In this document: in pieces, positions 36,910-47,294 of the stretch
How positions within the stretch are numbered: the first letter of the stretch is position 1
Layout of the letters: every line of letters starts with the position of its first letter
From: Gracilaria domingensis
Taxonomy: Eukaryota; Rhodophyta; Florideophyceae; Gracilariales; Gracilariaceae
DNA: 64,000 nucleotides
Reading direction: 5' to 3'
Assembly: GCA_022539475.1 (NCBI GenBank)
Contig: VCMS01000071.1
Coordinates: forward strand, 186,001 to 250,000
Notes under the pieces: generated by a model
Database searches by the model: none
Told to the model about the DNA's origin: nothing
The model's input: only the letters and a program-made list of their open reading frames with translations
Translations under genes and position numbers: made by a program

Positions 36910-38395
36910 GGTATGATTCGCAGATGGTGGATCATCTCATGATGGAGAACGCTGCTCTCTCGGGGATCACGTGGGCGGGGCGAGGAGATTGAGCTTTGGA
37001 GTTGTCATAATTAGCGCAATTTCTAGATACCAAGGGTACGTGTTCGAGTGCTCTGGCTCTTTGTCATGTTACACGAGTGTTAGCGCCCTAATTAGCCTTG
37101 TGTACGACCAGAGCGCGTTTAATGGCGACTGTTGCAACGGTAAGCTCGAAGCGAGCCCTGGCGCTCAGGGAGTGAGCGCACTGCTGAGCGAGCACACGGC
37201 TGAGCGAGCACACTGCTGAGCGAGCATACTGCTGAGTGCGAAAGTGCTTGTTCGCTCGAAACTTGGCAAGATCAGAGGGTGCACACAGGCCACAATTGCG
37301 GCCTCTGCACTACACTAAGTGTAACTGCATGTCGTAGAGCTAGTTGACGCAATGTGGGCATCAGTGACTGTGGAAGCGCGCCGCTGTAGGACAGACAGGC
37401 GGCCGGAGCCCAGCGCGCCGCGGCGCGCACACTGAACATGCACACGCCTGTGGCGCGCGGTCGGGTCTCGCCGCGTCTCGCCTCGTCTCGTCGCGTCTCG
37501 CCGCGCCTCGCGGCCAGCTGGGACGCCCGCCAGGCACTCGAGACCGCGCTCCATCGCGGCCAGTCTTCCCCCTCCGCCATGCATCCACGCGGATGCGCCG
37601 GCACATAGATAGGACTTACAAGCTGACAAGGCGCCACAGCCGCGCGTTCGTTGGCGCCAAGCGCGCCGCGGGCGCTGCGCCACCGCCGCGGTCCACGCGC
37701 CGGCGCTGTGAATGGGCGGCGCGGAGTTGGCAACGGACCGCGGGCCGCGCGCCAATGGAACCGCGGTCCGCTTGCAGCGCGCGCGCCTTGACTGCTGCTG
37801 CTGGTGCAACATTTTTTCGCCGTGCGCCGCCGCAAGTTGCACGTCCAAAAGTATCGCGCGGCGCGGCTTGACACGACGTGCCATTTCGCTCTTTGTCCAT
37901 CTCCACGCGCCGCGCGCTTGTGCAACCACCCTGCGCCGCTATCGCACCAACCGTCCCCCCCCCCCCCCCCCACCCCCTTCTCCCCTCCTCCTTCCTTTCC
38001 CTCCCCTTTCTCCTCCCCCCTCCCCTGTCCCGCCTCCCTCCGCTTCTCCGCGCGTGTCGTTGTTCGTTGCGTCCGCTGCTTGCTCGCCGCCGTTCCTTTG
38101 CCCGTCGTTCGCGCCTTTTGCGTTGGTGCTTCGTGTCGTCTGCGTGTTTCTCGCCTTGCTCGTGTTGTGCGTTCCTGTGTTCCTTTCTGTGTTTCGTCCG
38201 TCAGCTTCGTTCGAGCCGCCGCTTGTTTCCGCGCTCGTGTCATCCATCGCCCTCCTCATCGTCCACCGTCCTTTGTTCTCCCGTTTTTCCCACGTGTGTC
38301 TCGTAGCGTTGCGTACTTGAAGAAGGCTGCATTTGGCTCTCTCTCCACTGTGTGCGTGTCGTGCGTCACCTTTGTCTCTTTTTTTTCTTCTTACG
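36910..38395. promoter_or_regulatory. GC-rich divergent region and long pyrimidine-rich leader of the PP1 gene
   Basis: This 1.5-kb gap divides the methyltransferase (minus) and PP1 (plus). It contains a 16-bp tandem repeat (37181-37239), a run of CGTCTCGC-type repeats (about 37467-37510), a CpG-rich core (37370-37920), and a C/T tract from about 37954 to 38040 including a run of about 17 C. Long frames on both strands come from the base composition. The C/T tract probably lies in the promoter or 5' leader of PP1. Confidence 0.45.
37181..37239 (+). repeat. 16-bp tandem repeat, about 3.5 copies
   Basis: Units at 37181, 37197, 37213 and 37229 read CTGCTGAGCGAGCACA with one to two changes, the last unit partial. 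Confidence 0.75.
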
Positions 38396-39863
38396 ATGAA
38401 CGTTATGGACGTGAACAGTAAGCGGTAGGTTGTATCTCTTTCAAGCCATTCTTACCTCGTGCTACCGATCATCGTGCAGTTTGCTCCATCGCTGTTTTTC
38501 CGCCACACTGTTCGCTGTTTGCAACGCCTTTTCCTGCGTGGCGCTGCGAACTTGCGTTCGCCTACTGGCGCGATACTCTTTCTTTTCTCGCTTGGCGTGT
38601 TCTCGGCGCATGTGCCAATTTTATTGTGCACACTAGCGATGTTGTTCGCTTCGCGGTAGCCGCGGTTTGAGCCCCGTTTCGCTCATGCCGTCTTGTTTCA
38701 TGCATCGTTTCTGACCACCGCTCTGTGTATTTCCTGTCCTTAATGCGTGCTTTTGTTTCTGCGTTTGTTGTCCACCACAGAGGTAAGAATCCTAAAGATG
38801 CATCCGATGATCGTGACAATCTCGATCTCGACTCAATCATTCAGAGACTGTTAGAGGTATGTTGTTGTCTTGTTCTTTTTGCTCCTCTTCTTGCGCTCTT
38901 CTTTTGCAAAACCTTCATAGTGCTAACCAAGCCCTTGTTTGGCACCTTTTTCGCTTCTTACATGGTCAATAGGTGAGGGGCCAACGTCCTGGGAGACAAG
39001 TCAATTTGGAAGAATCTGAAATTCGCACCCTATGCCTGCAAGCGAGATCCGTCTTTCTTCAGCAAATGCCCTTACTCGAGCTCGATGCTCCCATCAAGAT
39101 TTGCGGCGATATCCATGGACAGTATCATGACTTGCTGCGACTTTTCGAATACGGCGGTTTTCCACCTGATGCCAATTATCTGTTCCTGGGCGACTATGTC
39201 GATCGTGGAAGACAATCTATCGAAACTATTTGTCTATTGCTCGCGTTCAAAGTGCGGTATCCTGAAAACTTTTTCATACTTCGCGGCAACCACGAATGTG
39301 CTAGCATCAATCGCATTTACGGCTTTTATGACGAATGTCGTCGTCGTTACAATGTCAAGCTATGGAAGACCTTCTGCGATGTGTTCAACTGCCTTCCCGT
39401 CGCCGCCATAGTTGACGAGAAAATCTTCTGCACACATGGTGGTCTTTCGCCAGATCACACTTCAATGGAACAGATTAGAAGAATAATGCGTCCTACGGAC
39501 GTACCAGACCAGGGATTATTATGCGACCTTCTGTGGTCTGATCCCGACAAAGATATCAAGGGATGGGGAGAAAACGATCGAGGAGTGTCGTTTACGTTTG
39601 GCGCCGATATTGTGGCCAGGTTCCTCAACCGCTTCGACCTGGATCTTGTTTGTCGTGCGCATCAAGTGGTGGAAGATGGTTACGAGTTCTTTGGCGATCG
39701 AAGACTTGTGACAATATTCTCAGCACCCAACTATTGCGGAGAGTTTGACAATGCGGGCGCGATGATGAGCGTCGACGAGACGTTGATGTGCAGTTTCCAG
39801 ATTCTTAAACCTGCAGAGAAAAAACAACAGAATCCTAGAGCGTATAATCAGCAACAGAGATGA
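38396..39863 (+). CDS. Protein phosphatase 1 catalytic subunit (three exons)
   Basis: Exons 38396-38424, 38781-38856 and 38973-39863 join in frame with GT/AG borders (introns of 356 and 116 bp) to give a protein starting [16 protein letters not shown]. The core is nearly identical to PP1 of animals and plants: [53 protein letters not shown] and [19 protein letters not shown]. All six metal ligands (Asp, His, Asp, Asn, His, His) are present, as is the SAPNYCGEF loop that marks PP1 against PP2A and calcineurin. PP1 is a Ser/Thr phosphatase guided by RVxF-type regulators. Both introns fall within the first 36 codons. The first exon is short, so its start is slightly less certain. Confidence 0.93.
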
Positions 39864-40516
39864 GTACTTCGCAGGATTGAAAACAAAAAGCTGTGAGTTT
39901 GCGTTCGGTTTTCTTGTCTTTTGTTCAAAAGCAATCGGTGATTAGGAGCGATGGGTTGCTCAATGTTGTTCTGCTCGTTTTAATGCTTTTGACAGGCATT
40001 TGGTCGTCGCGTCATCGTAACAACCCAGTTTTCATTTGTTGGTGTATGTTTTACTAGGTGTCTTTTTTTTATAGCGTTAGTTCGGTGTTCCTGCGGTTTG
40101 TTCCTTTGGTTTGACTGGGTCTTTAGTTGCGCTGAGATAAGAATGGCTGGGACAGATGCAAGGGGTTTACACTACATGACGTGATGGAGATGAGGGCCTT
40201 TCTCATTAAACAAGAGTCGTGAGGAAGCGACTACAATTCTGTTTGTGCCGAGTGCTATTGCATTGCTTGGGATCGCTGTTGCACATGCAGAACGGGTGTA
40301 GTGTATTGGCTCCTAACATCAAATACCTCTCTGTGAGACCTCTGTTTTACTTGCCGAAGTGTACTCCCGCATTCTCAAATGGCTGACTTCGCAGGATCTG
40401 TGGGTGAAACTGAAGTTCGCTGATACGAGAAGCCCAGGTGGCAAATGAGGGGGGATAATTATGCTGCGGTGATTGGCGCTCTTCTGCTACCTTTATTGTG
40501 ATGCTTTTTACTCGTT
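39864..40516. other. 3' region of PP1, no further gene
   Basis: AT/GT-rich sequence with no supported frame. It should contain the PP1 3' untranslated region. Confidence 0.4.
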
Positions 40517-41194
40517 TCAACGATTTTGAACAGCCAGCCAAGGATAACTTAAGAAGACAACAGACATGTTCAGTCCAATAACTGTCGAAATCCCATAAAG
40601 TGGAGAAGGTCCAAGTTTGTTGTCTTTCTGAAAGACATCGCAACTACCAAAAACTGCGGAAAACGTCATCCAGCAGCGCCAGAGAAGAGCAGAGGTCAAC
40701 ACGTATTTCAAATCCGCTGCAGCTCCTCGATTTGAACGAATTGTCTTCTTCAAAGACTTCGATTTGTAAGAGACACGAGTCACAGTTTGATCCAGTCTCG
40801 TGTGTATGAAACTTTCGATAAGAAAGGTAATAAGACCGGATGCTGGAGAAAGTCCTGTATCTACAGCTGCAAAACGTCTAAAAATATAATCGCGATCATA
40901 CTGGGCCGCGGTCACGACAGCGTAGACCCCTGGAAATGTGTTGTCTCCGTGTTGGCTCTTTCTTCCTCGCGGTTGCCCCAAAAGCTGGCACGGGCGCGAT
41001 AGCATTGCAGCGTACATCCGATTGCTACTGTACCTTCGAAACGCTCGAGCCCGATAATCCTCTTTCGAAGCTGCCCTTTTCGAGTTTGACCGTAGGCCGC
41101 TTGCATTTTTTTTTTCGTAACGGAAGAATGAATGAATGAGTGAGGCTATGACGATTATCGTCACCATCATGGTGTGACTGGATACAGCTCTCAC
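40517..41194 (-). CDS. Tentative membrane protein, possibly of the mitochondrial-carrier fold
   Basis: A 225-codon minus-strand frame contains hydrophobic segments (GLSPASGLITFLIESFIHTR, LTSALLWRCWMTFSAVF, LYGISTVIGLNMSVVFLSYPWLAVQ). SYPWLAVQNR resembles the degenerate carrier motif of MTCH2/SLC25A46-type proteins (SYPFxLVxN). It stops just after that motif, so the C-terminal part may lie in another exon toward 40350. The N-terminal start is uncertain, and the first 60 residues may be non-coding. I give the family only as a possibility. Confidence 0.35.
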   Translation of the reverse strand: MRAVSSHTMMVTIIVIASLIHSFFRYEKKNASGLRSNSKRAASKEDYRARAFRRYSSNRMYAAMLSRPCQLLGQPRGRKSQHGDNTFPGVYAVVTAAQYDRDYIFRRFAAVDTGLSPASGLITFLIESFIHTRLDQTVTRVSYKSKSLKKTIRSNRGAAADLKYVLTSALLWRCWMTFSAVFGSCDVFQKDNKLGPSPLYGISTVIGLNMSVVFLSYPWLAVQNR

Positions 41195-41694
41195 ACATTC
41201 TTCTGTGATTTCGAAACCGCTCTTATTGAACTCAAAGAACCCCTTTGCTCTGTCTGGGATACCAGGGGTACATCGGGACAGGTCTACGAGTCATCGATCG
41301 TCGACATCAATTTTCTCATGTCCTTTGGCACAAGGCCAATTTGCAACGTAGCCTGCCGGTCTTTCGGACTTTTGCGCTTTTTGCTTGTTCTTAACGTTTG
41401 AAGACTTGTCCTTCGCCCATCCTTACAATTCGTGAGAAGCCGTATCTACGCGTTGCTACGCGTTGCTACGCAGATCTAATTGCATCGGCTAAGTTGTCTG
41501 AATGCTGTGTTTCCGATTCATTGTTGATGCGCATTGACGGCCTTTTTCAAGTTTCACGTTCCTTCGCGGAAAATAGTGACAAGTATTCTCGAACATACAA
41601 ACATCGAAACCTAGCGTTTTACTGTGATATTTAGAACGTAGCTTAAGAAGATTTCCCTTTTGTTCAATCTGTGTACTAGAAGGACGAGGATTTC
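41195..41694. other. Upstream region of VPS26
   Basis: Contains a 10-bp tandem word (GCTACGCGTT, nearly three copies, about 41442-41470). Two short plus-strand frames have no features. Confidence 0.4.
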
Positions 41695-42648
41695 ATGGAG
41701 GCTGCTCTTGGGTTTATTGGGCTTGGTCCGCCCTGTGAGATAACAGTTGAGTTAGATGGAGCCGCTAATCGTCGTTATGTCAACCAGAATCCAACGTCAT
41801 CCAACTCCTTGTCAGGCTCAAAGGGAAACACTGAAAGCACAGTTTTGCTTCCTTTGTTCACTGAGACAGAGACTGTGAGCGGAAAGGTCACGGTTTCGCT
41901 CAAAGATGGCAAACAGATGCAACACCGAGGGATAAAAATCGAATTCATTGGAACCATTGAAATGATGTATGATCGGGAGAATTCCCAAGAGTTTACCTCT
42001 CTTGAACGTCTGCTCGATGATCCTGGAACACTCACAGGTACAAAGGACTACCGTTTTGAGTTCACTAACGTTGAAAAGACTTATGATACTTACTCCGGTA
42101 TCAATGTGAAGTTGAGGTATTTTCTGCGGGTCTCTATTATGCGGTCACAGTATAGCAAGGACGAGACTAAAGAGGTGGATATTGCTGTACAACATCTCGT
42201 AGATAATCCTACTTCCAACCAGGAGATTCGAATGGAAGTTGGTATTGAAGACTCGTTGCATATAGAATTCGTGTACCACAGCAGCAAGTTCCACTTGACT
42301 GATTTGGTGATCGGAAGAATATACTTTATGCTTGTTAGAATCAATATAAAGCGAATGGAAATGGAAATTCGCAAAAGGGAAAGTGCAGGAACTGGAGCGA
42401 ATGTCTACAATGAAACAGAGACTGTGATGAAGTTTGAAGTGATGGATGGAGCACCTGTCAGAGGAGAAGTGATCCCTGTACGAATGTTTTTAGGCGCTTG
42501 CCGTGCCCTCACACCATCCTATAGATCAATTAATAACAAGTTCTCTGTGAAATACTATCTCAATCTTGTTCTCGTCGATGAGACGGATCGTCGGTATTTC
42601 AAGCAGTCAGAGATTACCATATGGCGAAAGTCATACCAAACTGTGTGA
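41695..42648 (+). CDS. VPS26: Retromer subunit VPS26
   Basis: The 317-residue protein is an arrestin-fold retromer subunit. Retromer (VPS26-VPS35-VPS29) recycles receptors from endosomes to the Golgi or plasma membrane. Family blocks are clear: RGIKIEFIGTIEM (usual H-GIkIEFIGQIE), NVEKTYDTYSGINVKLRYFLRVSI, GIEDSLHIEFVYHSSKFHLTDLVIGRIYFMLVRI, NETETVMKFEVMDGAPVRGEVIPVRMFL and NKFSVKYYLNLVLVDETDRRYFKQSEITIWR. Length matches the family (300-330). An unusual point is an insertion of about 20 Ser/Asn/Gly-rich residues near position 32. Single exon. Confidence 0.96.
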   Translation: MEAALGFIGLGPPCEITVELDGAANRRYVNQNPTSSNSLSGSKGNTESTVLLPLFTETETVSGKVTVSLKDGKQMQHRGIKIEFIGTIEMMYDRENSQEFTSLERLLDDPGTLTGTKDYRFEFTNVEKTYDTYSGINVKLRYFLRVSIMRSQYSKDETKEVDIAVQHLVDNPTSNQEIRMEVGIEDSLHIEFVYHSSKFHLTDLVIGRIYFMLVRINIKRMEMEIRKRESAGTGANVYNETETVMKFEVMDGAPVRGEVIPVRMFLGACRALTPSYRSINNKFSVKYYLNLVLVDETDRRYFKQSEITIWRKSYQTV

Positions 42649-42810
42649 TCGTAAACGTTTAGGGCCAGGAAAAAATGGCAAACAGTTCAAAGGAGCGTTT
42701 CTTTCGATGGAATCTAACACTCGCATGGGGGCGTGACGCGTGAAGTAGAAATGAATATTGAAGCGAAGAATACAAGGATGGTTGTGCATAGTACCTCTAT
42801 CCCGATCAAG

Positions 42811-43557
42811 CTATTCATCGGACTTATCATCCTTTGAGTTTGTCCCCTGACTGGTCTGCATGCCAACAGCACCCGACATCAGCTTTCCAACACGCCCACG
42901 CTTCTCATCCGATACAATAGGTCCGCTATCTTTGATTCTCTGAACCCGATATCGAATCCTTTCTCCAACACTAGAATCGACAGCTCTGGCGAATCGTCTC
43001 GTTCGATATCTAATACCATCAACAACAGAAGGATTGAAATAGAAATACAAACCACCAACCAAACCAACACTCGCAACCATCGCAGTAGCTATACTGAAAG
43101 AGGCCATACCGAGAATGGCACCCTCTGCATATTTCTCACTTCCTGGCAACGGACGTGGCGGAGTAGCAGTATTTTTCATATCTGCGAGTATGTTGAGTTT
43201 TCCACTACCAAGCGCTCGCATCATTGTTGGGTCAAGTGCCTTTGATGAGGAGGAACTTTGAACTTGATAGGCTGCGGATGATGATGTTTGTACGCGATGT
43301 AGAAGGGATGATGACGGAGATATTCGTTGTGGAGCATGGTGAGCTGAATCTTTTACAAGCTGTTTGTAGGCTGACTGCGCAGAGATCGAAGCTAGTTTGT
43401 CCACTGTGGGTATTGCGTCTGTTTGTTCACTTCGTAGCTTACTGATATCGTGTTTGGATAAGGTGCTGCGTATCTTGGCGGCTTGTGTTGCTTGTTGATC
43501 CTTGAAGAAACTTCCTTCGGATGCTTTTGCAAGACGTGACAAATTGAGACCCCTCAT
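42811..43557 (-). CDS. Unrecognised membrane protein with one central hydrophobic segment
   Basis: The 248-residue protein is Ser-rich in its first 130 residues (SSSSKALDP) and has one or two closely spaced membrane segments (AEGAILGMASFSIATAMVASVGLVGGLYFYF, about residues 143-173). A basic region (RTRRFARAVDSSVGERIRYRVQRIKD) and an acidic end follow. The layout is reminiscent of small mitochondrial inner-membrane proteins, but I see no diagnostic motif. The ATG at 43557 is the first in frame. It is convergent with VPS26, with a 162-bp gap. Function unknown. Confidence 0.6.
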   Translation of the reverse strand: MRGLNLSRLAKASEGSFFKDQQATQAAKIRSTLSKHDISKLRSEQTDAIPTVDKLASISAQSAYKQLVKDSAHHAPQRISPSSSLLHRVQTSSSAAYQVQSSSSSKALDPTMMRALGSGKLNILADMKNTATPPRPLPGSEKYAEGAILGMASFSIATAMVASVGLVGGLYFYFNPSVVDGIRYRTRRFARAVDSSVGERIRYRVQRIKDSGPIVSDEKRGRVGKLMSGAVGMQTSQGTNSKDDKSDE

Positions 43558-44673
43558 TTCGTGGTGGTTTCAGCAGTAAGAGAGCTGGAACGATAATGGG
43601 CGAGGAAGGAGATGTGCATCGTTGGCTCTCATAATTCGTGAGAGCCGCGACAAATCGTTCGAAACAGCTTTGGGATGCGGTGACGAAACGACCGCTGGGA
43701 GATGCCATGATGGAAGCCACAGAGCAGCTTGGGGGCTGTGTTTAGCCAGTTGCGCCGGGCCGTGACAACGTCACCGACAAACGTGGCAGCGATGTTGCGA
43801 TGCGAAAAAAAAAGTGAAGTTGTGTGATCGTTGTCTCTACGGCAATCAAGTATGATCCTTTGTTTGCGGCGACTGGGATGTGAGGTTGCTCTTGCAACAA
43901 TCAAGGCATTCGTTTCCAGGGCTTGGAGTCCAGGGAGGAGGCAGCCTACCACTAGCTGTCAACGAGGAGTACGAATGGTGCATGGTCTTGTCCAGACTAT
44001 TCTCTCACGAGTTGCTGAATGCACGCAAATCGAAGTCGTCGCCAAATTTCTTTGTCTCGTTTTCTCTCCAGTTTCTGCTGGGGACACCCAATAATATACG
44101 CAAGGCTTGATAAGCTGTATGCGACCAATTAACTTCATCGCTGAACATGGCGAAAGATTTGTACGAACCAAACAAAACAGAATGTCGAAGCAGCATGAAT
44201 GTGAGGACTCCTCACTGAGGAGTGGCTAGCTCGCGGGAGTTTGGACAAACTGGTGCAAAAACCCTGGACATACTTGCCATTCTCGAATGTGCTCCCGGCC
44301 AGTGAATATAGCTGAAAGGTCCTCGATAATTTTAGTGTCGCATGAGCGGTCATGATAGACGAAGAAGGCCTACGAGATACCTTCGCTCCAATGAACACAT
44401 GACATTCTCAGCACAAGCAATATCTCAAGGCACAAAGGGCCAAACCAAATTGTTGTTGAGCGATGTGATTGTTCTGCTAAAACCCAAGGTGGAGTGGGTG
44501 AATTTTTGACAATGCTGGGAAATGCCAGCCCTTGCGGCTTGACAGCTCTGAGAAGCTCATATTGTTTCTGTTGAGGACTTGCTCCATGTCGGTATAAAGA
44601 CGAAGAGTCTACGTGCAACAGCTCTCTTCCACCGTAAGTGACGACTTTGTCCATTGACAGAAATCGTGTTCCA
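43558..44673. other. Divergent intergenic region, no supported gene
   Basis: Promoter space between the 248-residue membrane protein (minus) and the 85-residue membrane protein (plus). Frames of up to 107 codons on both strands overlap each other and show no motifs. Confidence 0.4.
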
Positions 44674-44931
44674 ATGGATCTGTTGGCAGACGTTGAACAA
44701 GGTGAATATGAATCAATTCATGAGGATGGTGCTTCAGATGAACGGGCGCCTTACTTGGCCATGTTTCACCTGTTTCAGATAATCGTCGGGATGAGCGCAA
44801 TAATATTCATGATTGCTTTTGTCATTGTAATAGACGGTGGAGAGCATCATGACAAAGCTGGGTCAGCGACAAATAGCACCGTGGCTGGGGTGGGAAGGGC
44901 GATGTCTCGATTTCGCGAGAATGGCATGTAG
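44674..44931 (+). CDS. Small single-pass membrane protein, unrecognised
   Basis: From the ATG at 44674 the protein is 85 residues: an acidic N-terminus (DVEQGEYESIHEDGASDE), one membrane segment (MFHLFQIIVGMSAIIFMIAFVIVI) and a short Ser/Arg-containing tail. The frame is open upstream without ATG, and CATTGACAG at 44653-44661 could be an intron acceptor, so a further N-terminal exon is possible. Function unknown. Confidence 0.45.
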   Translation: MDLLADVEQGEYESIHEDGASDERAPYLAMFHLFQIIVGMSAIIFMIAFVIVIDGGEHHDKAGSATNSTVAGVGRAMSRFRENGM

Positions 44932-45534
44932 GGACTCCCTACTAGCCTAGGGAGGCATGAACTGTGAGCTACAGTAGTGTGGGACGGGCTACGATCGAGA
45001 GTGGACGCATAGGATCGAAGCCGAGTGTAAAGTAATAGCAAGAGTGGAGATGCACGCGGTGCGGGTGGTGCGCGAAGGCATTCGGCACTGGTTACACAGT
45101 GGAGTGAGCCGCGGAGGTGGACGCGATGATCTGTATCTACTACGGAGTCTCTAGTGGGGACTCCGCAGGTATCGCCGGTATGAGGGGAGGAAGATCAAAA
45201 GCGGAGAAACGGTCGAGTTGATCGAAGCAAAGCAAGGCGCCGAGCGCGGGCGGGGCACAACGCGGCGGCAGCAGCGGGGCGGCAAGTTCAAAATCGGACC
45301 ACGCAACGGCTATTTTCAAAAAAGCGCCATGTCACCCGCGCAGCGTATCAAACAAGCCGCCGCCAACGCAGCCGCAGCCGCGCGGCACACGCAGCCGCGT
45401 CGCCAGTGCTGCTCCCGCGCAACCAAAAAAGAAGCGTCCACGGCATACGTTTAACCGCCATCGCCCGCCGCGCCGACGCCAGTCATGGATTGAGTGTTTC
45501 AGCAGCCGTAGCGCCCGTCTACTTCCGCCCCGCC
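44932..45534. other. Upstream region of the HOOK-like gene
   Basis: Holds G-rich and CAG/GCC-rich sequence. Frames here, such as the Gln/Ala/Arg-rich one at 45218-45454, look compositional. Confidence 0.4.
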
Positions 45535-46788
45535 ATGCACGTGCCCTCCGTCCGCCCCCGCTCTGGGCGCGGTAGACGAGCCGTCGCCAACGCCCTTTCC
45601 CCCAATGCCACGCCGTCCGTCACGCCCACAAGCACGCCGCGAAACACGCCCAGAGGCACGCCCCGGAACACGCCGCCTGACCAGGTGAGGCCGAGCGACG
45701 GTCCGCTGAGCGCTAGCACCATGGCCAAAATTCGGTGTCCGACGCGCTTGGATTTCATGAATGCGGTCAAGTGCGATGACGTGCGGGAGCTGCATCGCTC
45801 CAGAATGGGTAGGAGACATGGCGCCTTGCGCGCCGCGTCCAGGGCCATTCCGAAAAGCCCAATCTTCAGCATGAGGATGTCGAAGGTGTCCAACGACGGC
45901 AGCGATAGCGATGACGAAGGCGTGCCTGCGTATCTGAATGCGGCTATTCTGGATGCGATGGATCGACTTGAGGATTGCACCGAGTTAAAAGCCATCGTGT
46001 TCTGGCTGGACGATTTGAGAGCTAGACATCAGCACCACATTCGCATCACCGACAAGGATCTTTCGAACGGCGTGGCGCTGTTGGACGCCATATTTATCAT
46101 TGATAGCAGCTTATTTTCGCATGCGTCTCCAGTGAGAAGTAGTGCGCTAGGGGCGCGGCGCGACGTAGGCGTGAACCGGTTTGTGGAAAGAGAGTTAGAT
46201 GAAGGCGGACACGCTGCGAGGAGAAACATGCAGCTTGTGAGGGAACTGCTTGCGCGGTATCCGTGGAGAGAAGAGTGCGCTGACGACGCCAGCATAAAGG
46301 TGCCCAACTTTGAACAGATTGATGATTGGAGCCTGGCGAACTTTGTGCTGCTTGCGGCAGTCACGTGCGAACACTGCGACGAACTAGTAGGACAAATGCT
46401 GAGCTTTGATGAATGGGTTCAACAGCGATTGTCTGATGTGGTGGCACGGGGCATGGAGACTCTGGGGCTAGAGGCAGCAGTAATACCAGAACGCACCGAT
46501 CAAAGCGACAGAGTTTCGGAATTGGAGAGTTTATTGAGCGAAGAGCGGCAGAGACGGCTGGAATGCGAGCAACAAATCGACGCGTTGACGGACGCTTTAG
46601 ATGGATGGCGAAGCACGTGTGAGGATTTGGAGGAGGAGGTCTTGACGGTGAATGCCAAGCTGGACGAAGCACTGGCGGAAATCCGGCGGCTGAAGATTGC
46701 TGGACGTAGCGTTTTGCGGGATTGTGACGTGAGGAAAAGAGACTCTTACAACCGACAACGCAGAGCAGTGCGGCGGTCAGGCGGCTGA
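45535..46788 (+). CDS. HOOK-like domain plus coiled-coil protein
   Basis: From the ATG at 45535 the protein is 417 residues. The first 100 residues are Thr/Pro/Arg-rich (TPTSTPRNTPRGTPRNTPP). About residues 120-300 resemble the HOOK N-terminal, calponin-homology-like domain: VFWLDDLRARH, DLSNGVALLDAIFIID, VPNFEQIDDWSLANFVLLAAVTCEHCDELVGQMLSFDEWVQQRLSDVV. Residues 325-390 form a coiled coil (RVSELESLLSEERQRRLECEQQIDALTDALD). HOOK proteins are cargo adaptors whose N-domain binds dynein light intermediate chain; NuMA and CCDC88 share the fold. The coiled coil is much shorter than in animal HOOK. If the host is a red alga, dynein is expected to be absent, so the partner would be different. Confidence 0.65.
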   Translation: MHVPSVRPRSGRGRRAVANALSPNATPSVTPTSTPRNTPRGTPRNTPPDQVRPSDGPLSASTMAKIRCPTRLDFMNAVKCDDVRELHRSRMGRRHGALRAASRAIPKSPIFSMRMSKVSNDGSDSDDEGVPAYLNAAILDAMDRLEDCTELKAIVFWLDDLRARHQHHIRITDKDLSNGVALLDAIFIIDSSLFSHASPVRSSALGARRDVGVNRFVERELDEGGHAARRNMQLVRELLARYPWREECADDASIKVPNFEQIDDWSLANFVLLAAVTCEHCDELVGQMLSFDEWVQQRLSDVVARGMETLGLEAAVIPERTDQSDRVSELESLLSEERQRRLECEQQIDALTDALDGWRSTCEDLEEEVLTVNAKLDEALAEIRRLKIAGRSVLRDCDVRKRDSYNRQRRAVRRSGG

Positions 46789-47143
46789 CGATCGTACCTG
46801 CGGTAGATATCCAGCTGTGTCGTATGCTGTACATTGAATTCACATCGATAAAAAGCTGTTGCTTGCTCAAGTTAAAGATTAACCTTCCTTCGTAGAGTCA
46901 TATTTCAGCCCTGCGCCATATCGCGGCGGATAAAGACGCAGGGGGAACCGCCATTCGCACAGCGCTTCCTGCCAAGTAACGTGTGCGCGCTGTGCGTGAC
47001 GGCGTGTAGCGCCACCGCTCACGTGGCTGACGTCAACAGCGGCGCGCCACGCGTGACGCGGCAAGTCGCGTTGTGTGGCGCCCGCTGCGCTTCGCCACAA
47101 GCTCCCGCTGTAAGGACGCTTGTTTCTGTTTTTCGAACCGCCC
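46789..47143. other. Intergenic region upstream of actin
   Basis: GC-rich, containing GCTCACGTGGCTGACGTCA at about 47017-47036, which includes a G-box-like CACGTG and a CRE-like TGACGTCA. No gene is seen. Confidence 0.45.
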
Positions 47144-47150
47144 TTAAATA
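47144..47150 (+). promoter_or_regulatory. TATA-like box of the actin gene
   Basis: TTAAATA lies 145 bp upstream of the ATG and is followed by a C-rich leader (about 47226-47250). Confidence 0.45.
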
Positions 47151-47294
47151 GGGCCGCCCCCCTCCGCCGTGGTGAACCGCTACCGCGCTCAAAGTCGACT
47201 CCCCCTTCTTGTTCACACCTCCGTTCCCCCCCCACCCCCCCCCCCTCCGCTTCTCTTAGCCCTTTTTGTTTTTCTGCTTTTTTCGTGAGGCGTT

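Noticed and set aside
37272-38243. Long frames on both strands upstream of PP1
   Set aside because: They overlap each other, are Arg/Ala/Ser/Pro low complexity and come from CpG and C/T tracts; PP1 exon 1 lies just downstream.
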